DNA of 64,000 nt from Hippopus hippopus (lineage: Eukaryota > Mollusca > Bivalvia > Cardiida > Cardiidae). How positions within the stretch are numbered: the first letter of the stretch is position 1; the number at the start of each line of letters is the position of its first letter. Position numbers and translations under genes: made by a program. The notes under the pieces are model-generated. The model had not been told where the DNA came from, did no database searches, and saw nothing but the letters and a program-made list of their open reading frames with translations. Positions 1-10,534 of this stretch are shown in pieces. The stretch spans positions 71,552,714 through 71,616,713 of the forward strand of contig OX328099.1 of the NCBI GenBank assembly GCA_946811185.2. The letters run 5' to 3'.

Positions 1-158
1 GGAAAAGAAAATCTTGGTGACAAGCATTATCTCCTTTTCCAACAATGATTTTTTCCCTTTCAAAACAAATCCCATCATTTGAGTCACATTTGAATTGTAG
101 TCTGCGAATACTTTCAATTTCAACACGTCTACCTTTTTGTCCTGTGGTAAAAGGTTAA
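1..158 (-). mobile_element. TTAA palindromic MITE, cut by window edge
   Basis: The core has CTTGGTGACAAG, both arms changed together relative to the usual CTGGTAACCAG. Confidence 0.8.
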
Positions 159-249
159 ATACATCCATGTACTAAATCTGAATACACACGGATTGTATCT
201 ATTTTATAACAATGTTTTCAAAGATGCCTGCTGCATGTGTATTTGAAGA

Positions 250-490
250 GGACATGAGTTAATTCTATTGGCCTAAGAAACATGTAGAAGGAGATTTAAT
301 TCTATTGGCCTAAAATACAGAAAGAAGGAGAATTTTAATTTTATTGGCCTAAGATACAGAAAGAAGGGGAATTTATCTCTGTTGGCCTAAGATAAAGGAA
401 GGAGAGTTTAATTCTATTGGCCTAAGATAAAGATGGAAGGAGAATTTCATTTTATTGGCCTAAGATATAGGAAGAATGAGAACTTCAAAG
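250..490. repeat. Six ~37-base tandem units
   Basis: TTCTATTGGCCTAAGATA-type units recur near 267, 304, 343, 381, 416 and 454. Confidence 0.85.
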
Positions 491-621
491 AGCCAGTCAT
501 TCTTTGCTGAACTCAAACTGCAAAAAATTTATCAAATGTGAAAAAATTGCCATTGTTTTGCATTAACAATTCAGACCTTTCAAAAGAAATAATGGTTTGT
601 TTCATGGCATGCAAAGGGGCA

Positions 622-836
622 TTAACTCCTTATCAAGCAACAAAATTTTAGACTTTTCAAAATTGAAAGCATTTGCAGATAAGAAAAAAGAATTGATTTG
701 AAAATCAAAATTTATATTTGAAAGGTTAAAAAACATTATGGGAAAAGGAGAAAATGATGGTTCCCAGTATTTTCCCCTTTTCTCACAATGTTTTCATAAA
801 GGTTCTCAAAACTCCTGATTGTTTGTGGTTAAGGGT
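622..836 (+). mobile_element. TTAA palindromic MITE
   Basis: The core is ATGGTTCCCAGT, so one arm is diverged. The 3' end is worn. Confidence 0.8.
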
Positions 837-965
837 TTATATTTTTATATACAAACAAAACTGAGACCTGCATCAAAAATAAGTTATCCATATGATTTCA
901 GATGAAATTAGATAAAGTCCTCAAAACCTATTGTGCAGGATATACTTCTAAGGCAAAACATAAGA

Positions 966-1242
966 CGAGCACCACATGCTGGTGCCAAGGCTGGGCAGCA
1001 CTTGCTTTTAGTGAAAATTTTAAGTTAAAAAAAAGGGGCAAATAATTTGATGGTAACCTGCTCCTGTTGTTTGGGTTCCCCTTTTGATAGTGAACAATTA
1101 GTCTAATTTTAAGTCAATGTCTACAGTAATTAGACAAGATATTATAAATTGTCAAAGTTTTTGCCAGCCGATGTAGAGACGACGACGCCAGGGCTGTAGG
1201 AACACCTTTTCATTTTCTTCAAGAACAGCCAAGCTAAAAATG
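966..1242 (+). mobile_element. Short Helentron-like element type E
   Basis: It starts with a degenerate GAGCACCACATGCTGGTGCC and ends ACAGCCAAGCTAAAAA. The single internal unit includes GGTAACCTGCTCCTGTTGT. Confidence 0.6.
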
Positions 1243-1484
1243 GCAATGATAATCAGGAAAAGATTTCAGGACTAAACACCTTTTTATACTTAAGACAAAT
1301 ACAGAGAGAGAACAGACTCATTAAGCTAAAAAGATAGACTAGCTCTTTGACTCAGGGGAGGTAACTCTTTCAGCCTATACTCTAAGAGGCATTCTACCCT
1401 TCCCTTGTTCAAACAAGTATTTCAACTCCTAACACAATAGGCAATATTTAGCAGACTATAAAGATCAAAATATGATTAGTGCAG

Positions 1485-1682
1485 CATATAACACTGCCTG
1501 AAAGGAAGTGAATACTGGTAACCAGTATTTTTCCTCTTTTTCCAGCACTGTTTTCCACCAAACAATGTTTGCTACCCTGTCAAAGACAAATCCAATCATT
1601 TAGGCCACATTAAGTTTGACCTCTGCAACTTCTGTCAATTTTTTTTTTTTAAGTCTAAAATTTGTCCTTTGATAAAGAGATG
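1485..1682 (-). mobile_element. TTAA palindromic MITE, left part lost
   Basis: The core ATACTGGTAACCAGTAT has both arms altered in step. Confidence 0.7.
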
Positions 1683-1864
1683 AGGATCAATAGATCATAC
1701 ATGCCCAAGACAGCAGACAGAAGAAAGAAATGGTGTGCCACAGAAAGAGTAAACAATCTTCTCATATTTGATAATGTTACAAGAAAATTAGAAAAAAATC
1801 CCTGACCAGTGACCACAGAGAGACACTACTTGATGTATTGAAAAACAGGAGTCCCAATCTATAA

Positions 1865-2150
1865 ACAAGAGCACTGCATGCGGATGCCAATGCTTGGCTA
1901 CAGTTGTTTTTAGTAAAAATTCTAAGGCAAAAAAGGGGCATATCTTTGTCAAAAATACTTTGATGGTTACCTGCCGCTGTTGTATGGGTTCCCGTTTTGA
2001 TAATTAACAACTAGTCCAAGTTTGAAGTAAATATCTTCAGTAATGACAGATATTATAAAATATCAAAGTTTTTGCACGACTACAATGCAGATGATGACAC
2101 CGTGGATATGATAATAAATCAACATTTTCTTGGAGCACAACCAAGCTAAA
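1865..2150 (+). mobile_element. Short Helentron-like element type E
   Basis: It starts ACAAGAGCACTGCATGCGGA and ends ACAACCAAGCTAAAAA. It includes AACTAGTCCAAGTTTGAAGT. Confidence 0.7.
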
Positions 2151-2449
2151 AACCCAAAATAAATGTGTAGATTACTTATATTGAGGAATTTCTCTGACTT
2201 AGATTTTTTATTTACCATACCTTCTCTAAGAGAAATGTTTGTGCATGAATATTTTTTGTAACTCAATTTGGTCTTGTATTTTGCAGTCAAAACATGCAAA
2301 TTTATATCTAAGATCTGTAACAGATAGTATAAAATGCTGTAAATCACTTTCAACTTGAAAAATATTTTTTTTTTATATTGGTGACTTGCAGCAATCTTCC
2401 TCTTGCAACATAAATTCAAATTTAAAACAGATGAATATGTTTAAGCCAT

Positions 2450-2706
2450 TCTCTGTGAAAATGAAGTTTACTGCATTAGCACATGGAATCAACCCAGGTC
2501 AGCTTGCGTAGTCTATGCAGGCTAACCTGGGTTGAAAATTTTTGCTACTGGTCAATTTTTTGTATGTCAATAGACGATTCTACCTCAGATATCAGTCAGT
2601 TGGTAGATGAAATAAATTTTATGGATCAACAATCATGTGATGACTTGCTTGGTATATTGCATCACAGATATGCATTAAACCCCCTTTTTCCAAAGCATGA
2701 CTCATT
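2450..2706 (+). mobile_element. CAGCCTG-hairpin element
   Basis: AACCCAGGTCAGCTTGCGTA and TGCAGGCTAACCTGGGTT form the hairpin; ends in TGCATTAAACCCCC. Confidence 0.72.
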
Positions 2707-2946
2707 TACATGTCACAAGCAATATCTCCCTTTGCCACAATGTTTTAAAATACAGTTATTTGCTGCAAGAAAAGAAAAAAAAACAAGAGACTCAATTATT
2801 GCGATTCTCAAAGTGATTAAGCATGCATATCCAAACAGAAAACAGGCACAAGACAGTGTAGAGTAGAGATGAGACTGCATGTTTTTTAGCAATGTGATCT
2901 TGATTTGCACTGTCCACAAACACTTCTAGTGTTGCCCATACCATGC

Positions 2947-3175
2947 TTATTCCTTTACCAAACGACAAAATTTTAGACTGGTCCAAATTAAAAGCATTTG
3001 CAGACGACAAAATAAATCCAACTAAAAACTTGAAATTTGGTTGTTGAAGGATAGAAAACTTTGTGGGAAAAGGAGAAAATGCTGGTTACCAGCATTTTCT
3101 CCTTTTCTCACAACGTTTTCAAAAGGCTCCTTTCTCCAGGCAGTAAAAACATGGGATTGTGTGGTAAAGGGTTAA
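2947..3175 (+). mobile_element. TTAA palindromic MITE
   Basis: Full length with a perfect core GCTGGTTACCAGC. Confidence 0.88.
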
Positions 3176-3683
3176 AGTTGAAAATAGGTGCATAAACTGG
3201 TACATGCATAAAGAAAGTGAGTACTATTGATATGTGAATGGACCAACCAGCATGTATTACCCACTTTTTTAACATTATTTCAAAACTTTTTTTTTGTTTC
3301 ATTCCTCAAAAAAAACTTCAATGAGACTTTCAACAGTAAAAACCCAGGAGCAAAACAGAAAGCAAAACCAAAGGGTAGAAAAAACCTAAATGTTTCCATT
3401 TGAACATGTTTGTAGCAGGATCTCTCAAAAATATAACAGACCTGTGTTTTAACAACCCTGATGAAAAGGTTTTAGAAAATAGAGCACAATCATCATAATA
3501 AATCATCATAAATGAAAAATGTGTGTTTTCTATCCAAATATATTGAATATACCACATTAACTATGTTACAGTGTAGTAATGACAATCAAGGGAGATAAAT
3601 AGTAACATGCTGCCATAAGGAAAACAGGAGTTACTTCCATTAAAATTTCTTAGCTTAAAGATGGCTTGCTGTGTCAAATATTT

Positions 3684-3847
3684 CATCAACCATTCTTACA
3701 GCCGTCTTAATCTTATTCTCAAGAATTTTCTAAATTTCAAAGTAACAAGACTTCTGATTGGCTAAACCATCTGGTTTGGCCAATCAAAAGTTGTGTTACT
3801 TTCTAAATCTACAATTAGACTTAAAATATTCTTAAGAATGGTTGATC
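3684..3847. mobile_element. Foldback MITE, ATCAACCATTCTTA ends
   Basis: The ends ATCAACCATTCTTA and AAGAATGGTTGAT are inverted. Inner arms CTTCTGATTGGCTAAACCA and TGGTTTGGCCAATCAAAAG also pair. Confidence 0.75.
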
Positions 3848-4191
3848 AATATGGACCCTAGTCTGTCAACCAAAGCCTTGTTTTGGCCAATTTGTAGAGA
3901 ATTCCAAACTGCAGTTTTGGAGAAGAAGGCTTTTAGAGATTGTTCAATACTTCTGTTTTTTTGCCATGCCAACCAAAGTTTTCCATGAATTCAAATTCTT
4001 TGAAGAAATCTGAAAAAGGCCGTAGCAGGATCATTTCTGTGAAGATTCATAAAAATTGGATGGGTAGTTTCAGAAAAGATGTTTGATATAAAAGCAAGTA
4101 TACTGACGGATGTATGCACCACTGGCACAGGGCCATGACACAACCTCACTGGCCTTCAGGTAGTGGAGCTAAAACACACTAGACACTGGTC

Positions 4192-4412
4192 TTAACCACA
4201 CAACTAAAGTTTAGCCTTGTCCAGTTTGAAAGCATTTGCAGACGAGAAAATAATTGTGACTCATAATTTGCAGTTTGTCTAGGGAAGGGTCGGAAACAAT
4301 ATAGGAAAAGGAGAAAATGCTGGTTACCAGCATTTTCTCCTTTTCCAATATTGTTTTCAATAGCCTTTCTTGTCCGGGTGGTTTAAACTCGTGGTTGTAT
4401 GGGAAAGAGTTA
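4192..4412 (+). mobile_element. TTAA palindromic MITE
   Basis: The stem reads ATATAGGAAAAGG, with matching change ATATTG on the other side. Confidence 0.82.
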
Positions 4413-4903
4413 CAGGCAAATGCAGCTAGTACTATGACAAACTTTGGGTGCAAGTGCATGAAACAATTTTTTTATTTTCTTAATATGCATATATCTGTAT
4501 CTTTGTACTATTATTATGCACCAGGGTACAGCCAAAAGTTCATGGACAAATGCCTAAAATGACACTGTTTGAGCTTTATATATAACAAACATGACCATAC
4601 ATGCATCGGCACAGCTTACATTATGAATAACGTCATTTTTTCTCAAAATATTCATTGCCGACTTCTACACAACTGTGATGCTGCTCAACCTTTGCCTAGA
4701 AACACTGCAAACTGGTCTGAACCATAGCTGTGGCTATACCCTAGTATTCTAGTATTTTGCCAGTAGACTGTAACCATTGGAGAAATGATACAACAGTGCA
4801 CCAAACACTTGTAAAGATCATTTAAAAACACAATGAACAAAACCAAGTCAATCAGTGTATCAACCATTAAAAATAGAGAGAGAAAATAGTCTATTATTTG
4901 GGA

Positions 4904-6379
4904 ACAAGAGGACCATTGCTGCTAAAGCGCTCACCTGAGTAAAAACATCTAGGGTTGATAAAGCTGAAAAAATCCTGGTTGTGATGAAGTAAAATGCATT
5001 GGTGTTAGTGACCTACTTTTTGACCCAACATAACTAATTTTTGAACTTGACCTGGATATTATCAGGAGAAAAATTCTGACCATATTTCATAAGTATCAGA
5101 CTGAAAATATGGCCTCTAGACTGCACAAAATGTTTTTCTAAGATTTGGCCCAGTGACCTACTTTTTGACTAGATATGAGCCAATTTTGTACTTGTCCAAG
5201 ATATCATCAAGAAAAACGTTCTGAATAAGTTTCATGAGTTTCAGACTGAAAATATGGCCCCTGGAGTGTACACAAGGTTTTTGTAAGAACTGTCCCAACT
5301 TTATGACTCAACATTTAACCTAATTCAAAAGTTGTCTGTGACATCATCAAGACAAACATTCTAACCAAGTTTCAAGAGTATCAGACCGAAAATGTGACCT
5401 CTATAGTGCACACAAAGTTTCTCTCTAATTATCCAAATGACCTACATTTTGACCCAACGTGACAAAATTTCACACTTGTCCAAGATATCATCAAGGCAAA
5501 CATTCTGACCAAGTTTCATGAGTATCTGACTGAAAATGTGGCCTCTAGAGTGCACACAAGGTTTTAGAGATTTTGCTTAGTGACCTACTATTTGACCCAA
5601 CAGGACCCAAATTTAAACTTGTACAAGATGTCATAGAGACAAACATGTGTATCATGCTACTAATGTGGCCCCTAGAGTGCAAACAAGATTTTTCTCAGAT
5701 TTGCCCAAGTAACCTTCTTTTTGACCAGCTGTGACCTAATTTCACACTTGTCTCAGATATCACCAAGACAAACATTCTGGCCAAGTTTCAAAACTATCAG
5801 ACTGGAAATATGGCTTCTAGGATGCACACAAGGTTTTCCAAAGATCTGGCCCAGTAACCTACTTTTTGACCCAATATAACCCACTTTACACTAAGTCTTG
5901 TCTATGATATCAAGACAAGCATATTGACCACGTGTCATGAACATTAGGCTAAAAACGTGGCCTCTAGAGTGCACACAAGGTTTTTATACGGTTTGACCCA
6001 GTGATCTACTTTTTGGACCCAACTTGACCCAATTTCAAACTTTTCCAAAATATCATCACATAAAACTTTCTGACCAAGTTTCATGAGTATCGGGTTGAAA
6101 ATATAGCTTCTAGAGTGCATACAAGGTGTTTCTAAGATTTTGCCCAGTGACCTACTTTTTGGTCTGATGTGACCCAATTTCAAAGATGTCTGAGATTTTA
6201 TAAAAACAAATATTCTGACCAAGTTTCATGAGTAATGGACTGAAAATGTGGCCTCAAGAGTGCATGCAAGGTAATTGTTGATGACTGCATGACACAAAAG
6301 GGACAATGAACCATGGATGCAGGATACAGCAAGATCACAAAAGCTCACCTTGAGCACTTCATGCTAAGGTGAGCTAAAG
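4904..6379 (+). mobile_element. Helentron-like element type A, nine ~143-base units
   Basis: It starts ACAAGAGGACCATTGC with GCGCTCACC close by. It ends in a hairpin made by AGCTCACCTTGAG and CTAAGGTGAGCT, followed by AAAG. Between them, units with 'CCTACTTTTTGACCCAA' recur near 5010, 5154, 5297, 5440, 5582, 5710, 5856, 6004 and 6150. There is no coding potential. The architecture resembles bivalve pearl/HINE elements. Confidence 0.75.
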
Positions 6380-6416
6380 AATTAAAAAAAAAAAAAATTG
6401 TATTTACCATATTACT

Positions 6417-6644
6417 TAACCCTTTACCACACGGCAAAATTTAAGACCTATCTAAATTGAAAGCATTTGCAGACGACAATTTCATAGTGGCTCAAATGAC
6501 GCAACTTTTCTTTGATAGGGTAGAAAACTTTGTGGGAAAAGGAGAAAATGCTGGTTACCAGCATTTTCTCGTTTTCCCACAATGTTTTCAAAAGGCCTCT
6601 TTTTTAGGGGCGTCAAAAGGCGTCATTGTGTGGTAATGGGTTAA
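6417..6644 (+). mobile_element. TTAA palindromic MITE
   Basis: Full length with TTAA at both ends. Confidence 0.9.
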
Positions 6645-6740
6645 GGTAGTTGACTTAAAAAATTGACTAGAATACATAGTTCCTATAAATTTGACTTTTC
6701 AACCCACTTGAAAAATCTGGGTGAATCAGAATTTTAACGA

Positions 6741-7077
6741 GAGCACCGCATGCGAATGCCAACACTCAGCTGCAGAAATGGAATGATTTTCAATGAAAAC
6801 TCTAAGTCGAAATTGGGCATAACTGTCAAAAAATATTTTGATGGTTACCTGCCTGTGTTGTATGGGCCCCCTCCCCCCCCCCCCCACTTTTGATAGCCAA
6901 AAATGTTTAAATGGTTGCCTGCCCCTGTTGCATGTGTTCTACTGTTTATAGTTAACAACTAGTCCAAGTATGAAGTAACCATCTTCAGTAATAACACACT
7001 GTTAATTTTTTTGCACAACGAGGCCAGGGCTATGACAATACTTTGATGTTTTCTGAGAAGACAGTTGAGCTAAAAAC
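6741..7077 (+). mobile_element. Short Helentron-like element type E, with internal duplication
   Basis: It starts GAGAGCACCGCATGCGAATG and ends GACAGTTGAGCTAAAAA. The 'ATGGTTACCTGCC' segment occurs twice, separated by a C-rich run at 6870-6886. Confidence 0.65.
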
Positions 7078-7309
7078 AAAGAAATATGGATGTAGTATAT
7101 TATAAACTCTAAGAAAATATTGTTGCATGAAGAATGGAATTCAAACTGAACATGCCTAGTAAAAAAAGGAAAGTGTAAGTTCGATCACCAGACAACACGC
7201 CATTCCATTGCAGCAGCAGGTAAATAATGTTACCAAAATGTGATCGGGTTCCAGTTTCTCGAGTAAATCATTGTACAAAGTTATAGGCAGCTGAAATCAT
7301 AGCAGTTGA

Positions 7310-7537
7310 TTAACCCTTTACCACACAACAAAATTTTATACATATCCAAATTGAAAACATTTGCAGACAACAAATTAAATATGGCTCATACTGTGAGATT
7401 TGTGTGTGAAAGGACAGAAAATATTGCGGGAAAAGGAGAAAATGCTGGTTACCAGCATTTTCTCCTTTTCCCACAATGTTTTCAAAAGGCCTCTTTCTCA
7501 GAGTCACTTAAAGTCGGGATTGTGTGGTAAAGGGTCA
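7310..7537 (+). mobile_element. TTAA palindromic MITE
   Basis: Full length; the right TTAA has changed to TCAA. Confidence 0.9.
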
Positions 7538-7865
7538 AACAATAATACTGAAAGAAATACAATCATATAGCATCAATCTTTTTAACATTTTACAGACAAT
7601 TTTAGGTCATTTAAGGGATTTGGTGGAGAAAATCTTTAGTCTAAATGGGATCATCTCTTAAAGTGCCAAGCACAACACAGGTTTCATTTACAGACAATGG
7701 GCGAATGATAGAAGTAGAACTAAACAGAATTTTCCCGAGGACAAAGATAACATTACTGTCAGGTTTTTAGTTAGTGTCAACAGTGAAGCCATGTGGCCTT
7801 CTGAGAAACCTGCTGTATTTAATGTGGACTATTTATTTAACCTCTTATCATGAATCATTTGGACA
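7538..7865. other. Unique intergenic or intronic stretch
   Basis: No exon, repeat or long frame was recognised. Confidence 0.5.
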
Positions 7866-8094
7866 TTAACCCTTTCCCAAACAATCCCGGGTTTTCACAA
7901 CCCTGAGAAAGAAGCCTTTTAAAAACATTGTGGGAAAAGGAGAAAATACTGGTAACCAGTATTTTCTCCTTTTCCCACAATGTTTTCTACCCTTCCAAAA
8001 ACAAATTTCAATTTTTGAGTCCCATTTATTTTGTCGTCTGCAAGTGCTTTCAATTTGGACAAATCTACAATTTTGTCGTTTGGTAAAGAGTTAA
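7866..8094 (-). mobile_element. TTAA palindromic MITE
   Basis: Full length. The core AATACTGGTAACCAGTATT carries a compensated pair. It shares its right TTAA with the next copy. Confidence 0.92.
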
Positions 8095-8319
8095 CTCTTT
8101 ACCACACAATCCCGACTTTTAACGACCCTGAGAAAGAAGCCTATAGAAAACATTGTGGGAAAAGGAGAAAATGCTGGTAACCAGCATTTTCTCCTTTTCC
8201 CACAATATTTTCTACCCTATCAAAGACAGAAATCGTCATATTAACAAGAATTAATTTGTTGTCTGCAGATGCTTTGAATTTGGTCCAATCAAAAAAGTTG
8301 TCGTTTGGTAAAGAGTTAA
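8091..8319 (-). mobile_element. TTAA palindromic MITE
   Basis: Full length, head-to-tail with the copy at 7866. Confidence 0.92.
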
Positions 8320-8420
8320 ATAGCATTCACAATTAATAGGGGACACTTATCTTCATTAATTTTTCTTTCTTAATGTTATTCCAAGTTAGTCAACAAATTT
8401 AATGTTACCTGGGGATGTAC

Positions 8421-8514
8421 TCACCAACCTTTCTGAAGAACATTCCTAGTCTTAATCTCTTGGATTTTCTAGATTTGCAAGTACCACACTTCTAACTGGC
8501 TAAACCAAATGGTA
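8421..8514. mobile_element. Foldback MITE, half copy
   Basis: Only the left arm of the 3684 family is present, ending near GGCTAAACCAAATGG. Confidence 0.6.
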
Positions 8515-9011
8515 TCCAAAGTGTATGTATATTCAGATAGTCAGGTATTAATGAAATTGGTTTGTGAACTACTTAGGATTATGTCAATTCTGTAAAATTA
8601 TTCCAGCTGATTTATTTTAACTTTATCTATGGGTTGGCCATTCGGTTAGTCCATTTTCAGCCAGGAAAAAGCTGGGTGAACTTTAACTAGTGAGGGAACA
8701 TCAATTAGGGACATTAAGGTATGTTTTGAAAGAAACACCATTATGGTAGAAATTGACATCATGAACACAACTTGTGAAAGGACAGATAATTATGTGACTG
8801 ACGATGGCAAGTTTTTACACGGGTAAGGGTACAGCGTGACTGGATAGTGATTGGAAATTTGACAGAATATTGTGAATACATGTACTACAGTTCAAGAACA
8901 GTTTAATATACAAGGGCTATTACCATACAGGCAGTATTGAGACATAGCACTACAGAGTGTAACGGACACGATGTTGAACTATTTGAAGAAAAGGAAAAAT
9001 GTGTAAACCTC
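8515..9011. other. Unique stretch
   Basis: A plus-strand frame of about 35 codons ends near 8826. It has no domain and nothing around it supports a gene. Confidence 0.45.
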
Positions 9012-9236
9012 TTAACCATACGACAAAACTGTAGACATGTCCAAACTGAAAACATTCCAAGACAACAATTAAAATTTGGCTCAAATAGTGGAATCTGTCT
9101 TTGATTTCTACTAGAAAACATTGTGAGAAGAAGGAGAAAATGCTGGTTACCAGCATTTTCTCCTTTTCTCACAATGTTTTCAAAAGCTACTTCTTCAAGG
9201 TCGTTATTATAACTCAGGATTGTGCGGTAAAGAGTT
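9012..9236 (+). mobile_element. TTAA palindromic MITE
   Basis: Near full length; the right TTAA reads TTTA. Confidence 0.85.
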
Positions 9237-9243
9237 TATTTAA

Positions 9244-9332
9244 CATACTAAAAACATTGTGGGAAAAGGAACAAAATGCTTGTGACAAGCAAATATTGCT
9301 ACCTTTCTCACAATGTTTTTCGTAAGGCGTCT
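9244..9332. mobile_element. TTAA palindromic MITE, core fragment
   Basis: The core ATGCTTGTGACAAGCA carries a compensated pair. Confidence 0.65.
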
Positions 9333-9414
9333 GTCACACGGGCATAAAGAACCATATTTGCAAGGTAACAGGTTTGAGAACTTAGGCTGTCCTGGTTTTA
9401 AAGCTCAGTCTTAC

Positions 9415-9537
9415 CTTTCTCACAGCAAATGCACGCACAACAATGTGAGGATATTTCTGACATCCCAGATACTTGACACCGATTGGTCCATATTTTACTT
9501 CCTCGTCTAGAACTTTGGGCCAGAAAAATGGAAAATT
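9415..9537 (-). CDS. RPTP exon 13: D2, FWPKV and YGPIGVKY
   Basis: The acceptor is TATTTTTGCAG and the donor is AAG|GTAAGA. Its 41 codons include NFPFFWPKVLDEEVKYGPIG then VKYLGCQKYPHIVVRAFAVR. YGPI.V is typical of D2 in R2A/R2B receptors. The next exon (D2 WPD and P-loop) was searched for in 1-9400 and not found. A MITE fragment lies just upstream of the acceptor. Confidence 0.9.
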
Positions 9538-9549
9538 CTGCAAAAATAG

Positions 9550-9625
9550 ATAGGTATGAATTTGTTGTCTGCAAGTACTTTCAATTTAGACAAGGCTAAA
9601 ATTTTGTTGTTTGGGAAAGAAGTAA
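9550..9625 (-). mobile_element. TTAA palindromic MITE, end fragment at exon 13 acceptor
   Basis: GTTGTCTGCAAGTACTTTCA to TTTGTTGTTTGGGAAAG lies about 13 bases outside the exon 13 acceptor. Confidence 0.7.
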
Positions 9626-9823
9626 GTTCTATGTAAGATATCTGAACTTTGCACGGCCAAGCAATCATTGATACCAGGCATTTAGTTCTAATACTTTTTT
9701 TAGACCACTATATAAAGCTATGTTCAACATTCTCTGGGTCTTGTGGTGTAAAACATTCTACAAAACTCTATCTAAATCATGCAACTTTTGTGAAAGGGCC
9801 ACCTTTGACCCAAGGGACATAAC

Positions 9824-9980
9824 TTAACTTTTACTGCACAGTCCCAAGTTTAAGAAAGGGAACTTTTGAAAACATTGTTGGAAAGGGAGAAAATGCTGGT
9901 GACCAGCATTTTCTCCTTTTCCCACAATGTTTCTACCCTTTCAATTTGGTTGAGAGCAAAACTTTGTTGTTTGGCTAAGA
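9824..9980 (-). mobile_element. TTAA palindromic MITE, internally deleted
   Basis: The core is intact but about 60 bases of the right arm are missing. Confidence 0.75.
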
Positions 9981-10003
9981 CAAAAAAAAACAAAAAATCT
10001 TAC

Positions 10004-10135
10004 CCGGCTACATTTATTTTCATGAAGCACCACGAAGGAGGTTATTTTGAAGTCATACAACAGTCTCCAAATATCGTTGATTGTGTTTTGCATAGGCCAC
10101 TGAGTAACAACAAACTTGTTGGTCTGATGATATCC
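10004..10135 (-). CDS. RPTP exon 12: D2, VVTQWPM
   Basis: The acceptor is CTTACTTGCAG and the donor is CGG|GTAAGA. Its 44 codons in phase 0 read GYHQTNKFVVTQWPMQNTIN, then DIWRLLYDFKITSFVVLHEN and KCSR. This is the equivalent of 'TQGP...T..DFWR...' in D2. A ~34-base tandem repeat starts immediately outside the acceptor. Confidence 0.92.
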
Positions 10136-10140
10136 CTGCA

Positions 10141-10245
10141 AGTAAGACATATAGGACCTGACATGTGCAGGCATTTGAGATATATAGGATCTGACATGAG
10201 TTGGTGTTTGAGATATATAGGATCTGACATGAGCTGGCATTTGAG
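10141..10245. repeat. Three ~34-base tandem units at the exon 12 acceptor
   Basis: ATATAGGATCTGACATGAG with GGCATTTGAG repeats three times, starting beside the acceptor. An inverted copy, TTATCTCAAATGCC..GTCAGATTC, follows at 10338-10370. Confidence 0.8.
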
Positions 10246-10534
10246 ATAAAATTTTTTATTAAACAAGTCCAGGAAAAATGTTATTAAGCGAGTCTTTTGC
10301 GAGTTTATTAACATATTTTCTTGACGAGTTAAATAAAATATTATCTCAAATGCCAAAGAATGTCAGATTCTTTTTAACCACATGATATTTAAAAGATTAT
10401 AGATTAGAAGATGCAAAACCATCTATAGATGCAAGTGTGGTAACATCCATAAAACCTATTCACATACCAATTAAATACGTACAAAATGACATCAAAAATG
10501 ATGTCAAACAATTGTGATCCTAAATATGTATATA

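Noticed and set aside
2063..2419. 118-codon minus-strand frame
   Set aside because: Low-complexity AT-rich translation overlapping a type E element; no domain or splice context.
4685..4867. Minus-strand frame with LVHCCIISP, checked as the D2 signature motif
   Set aside because: No glycine pattern, no flanking PTP wording and no splice signals.
7867..8319. Paired short frames containing 'GKGENAGYQHFLLFPQCF' throughout the window
   Set aside because: These are translations of the MITE hairpin core; they recur only because the MITE does.
8700..8828. Short plus-strand frame ending DDGKFLHG
   Set aside because: About 35 codons, no homologous wording recognised, no partner exons.
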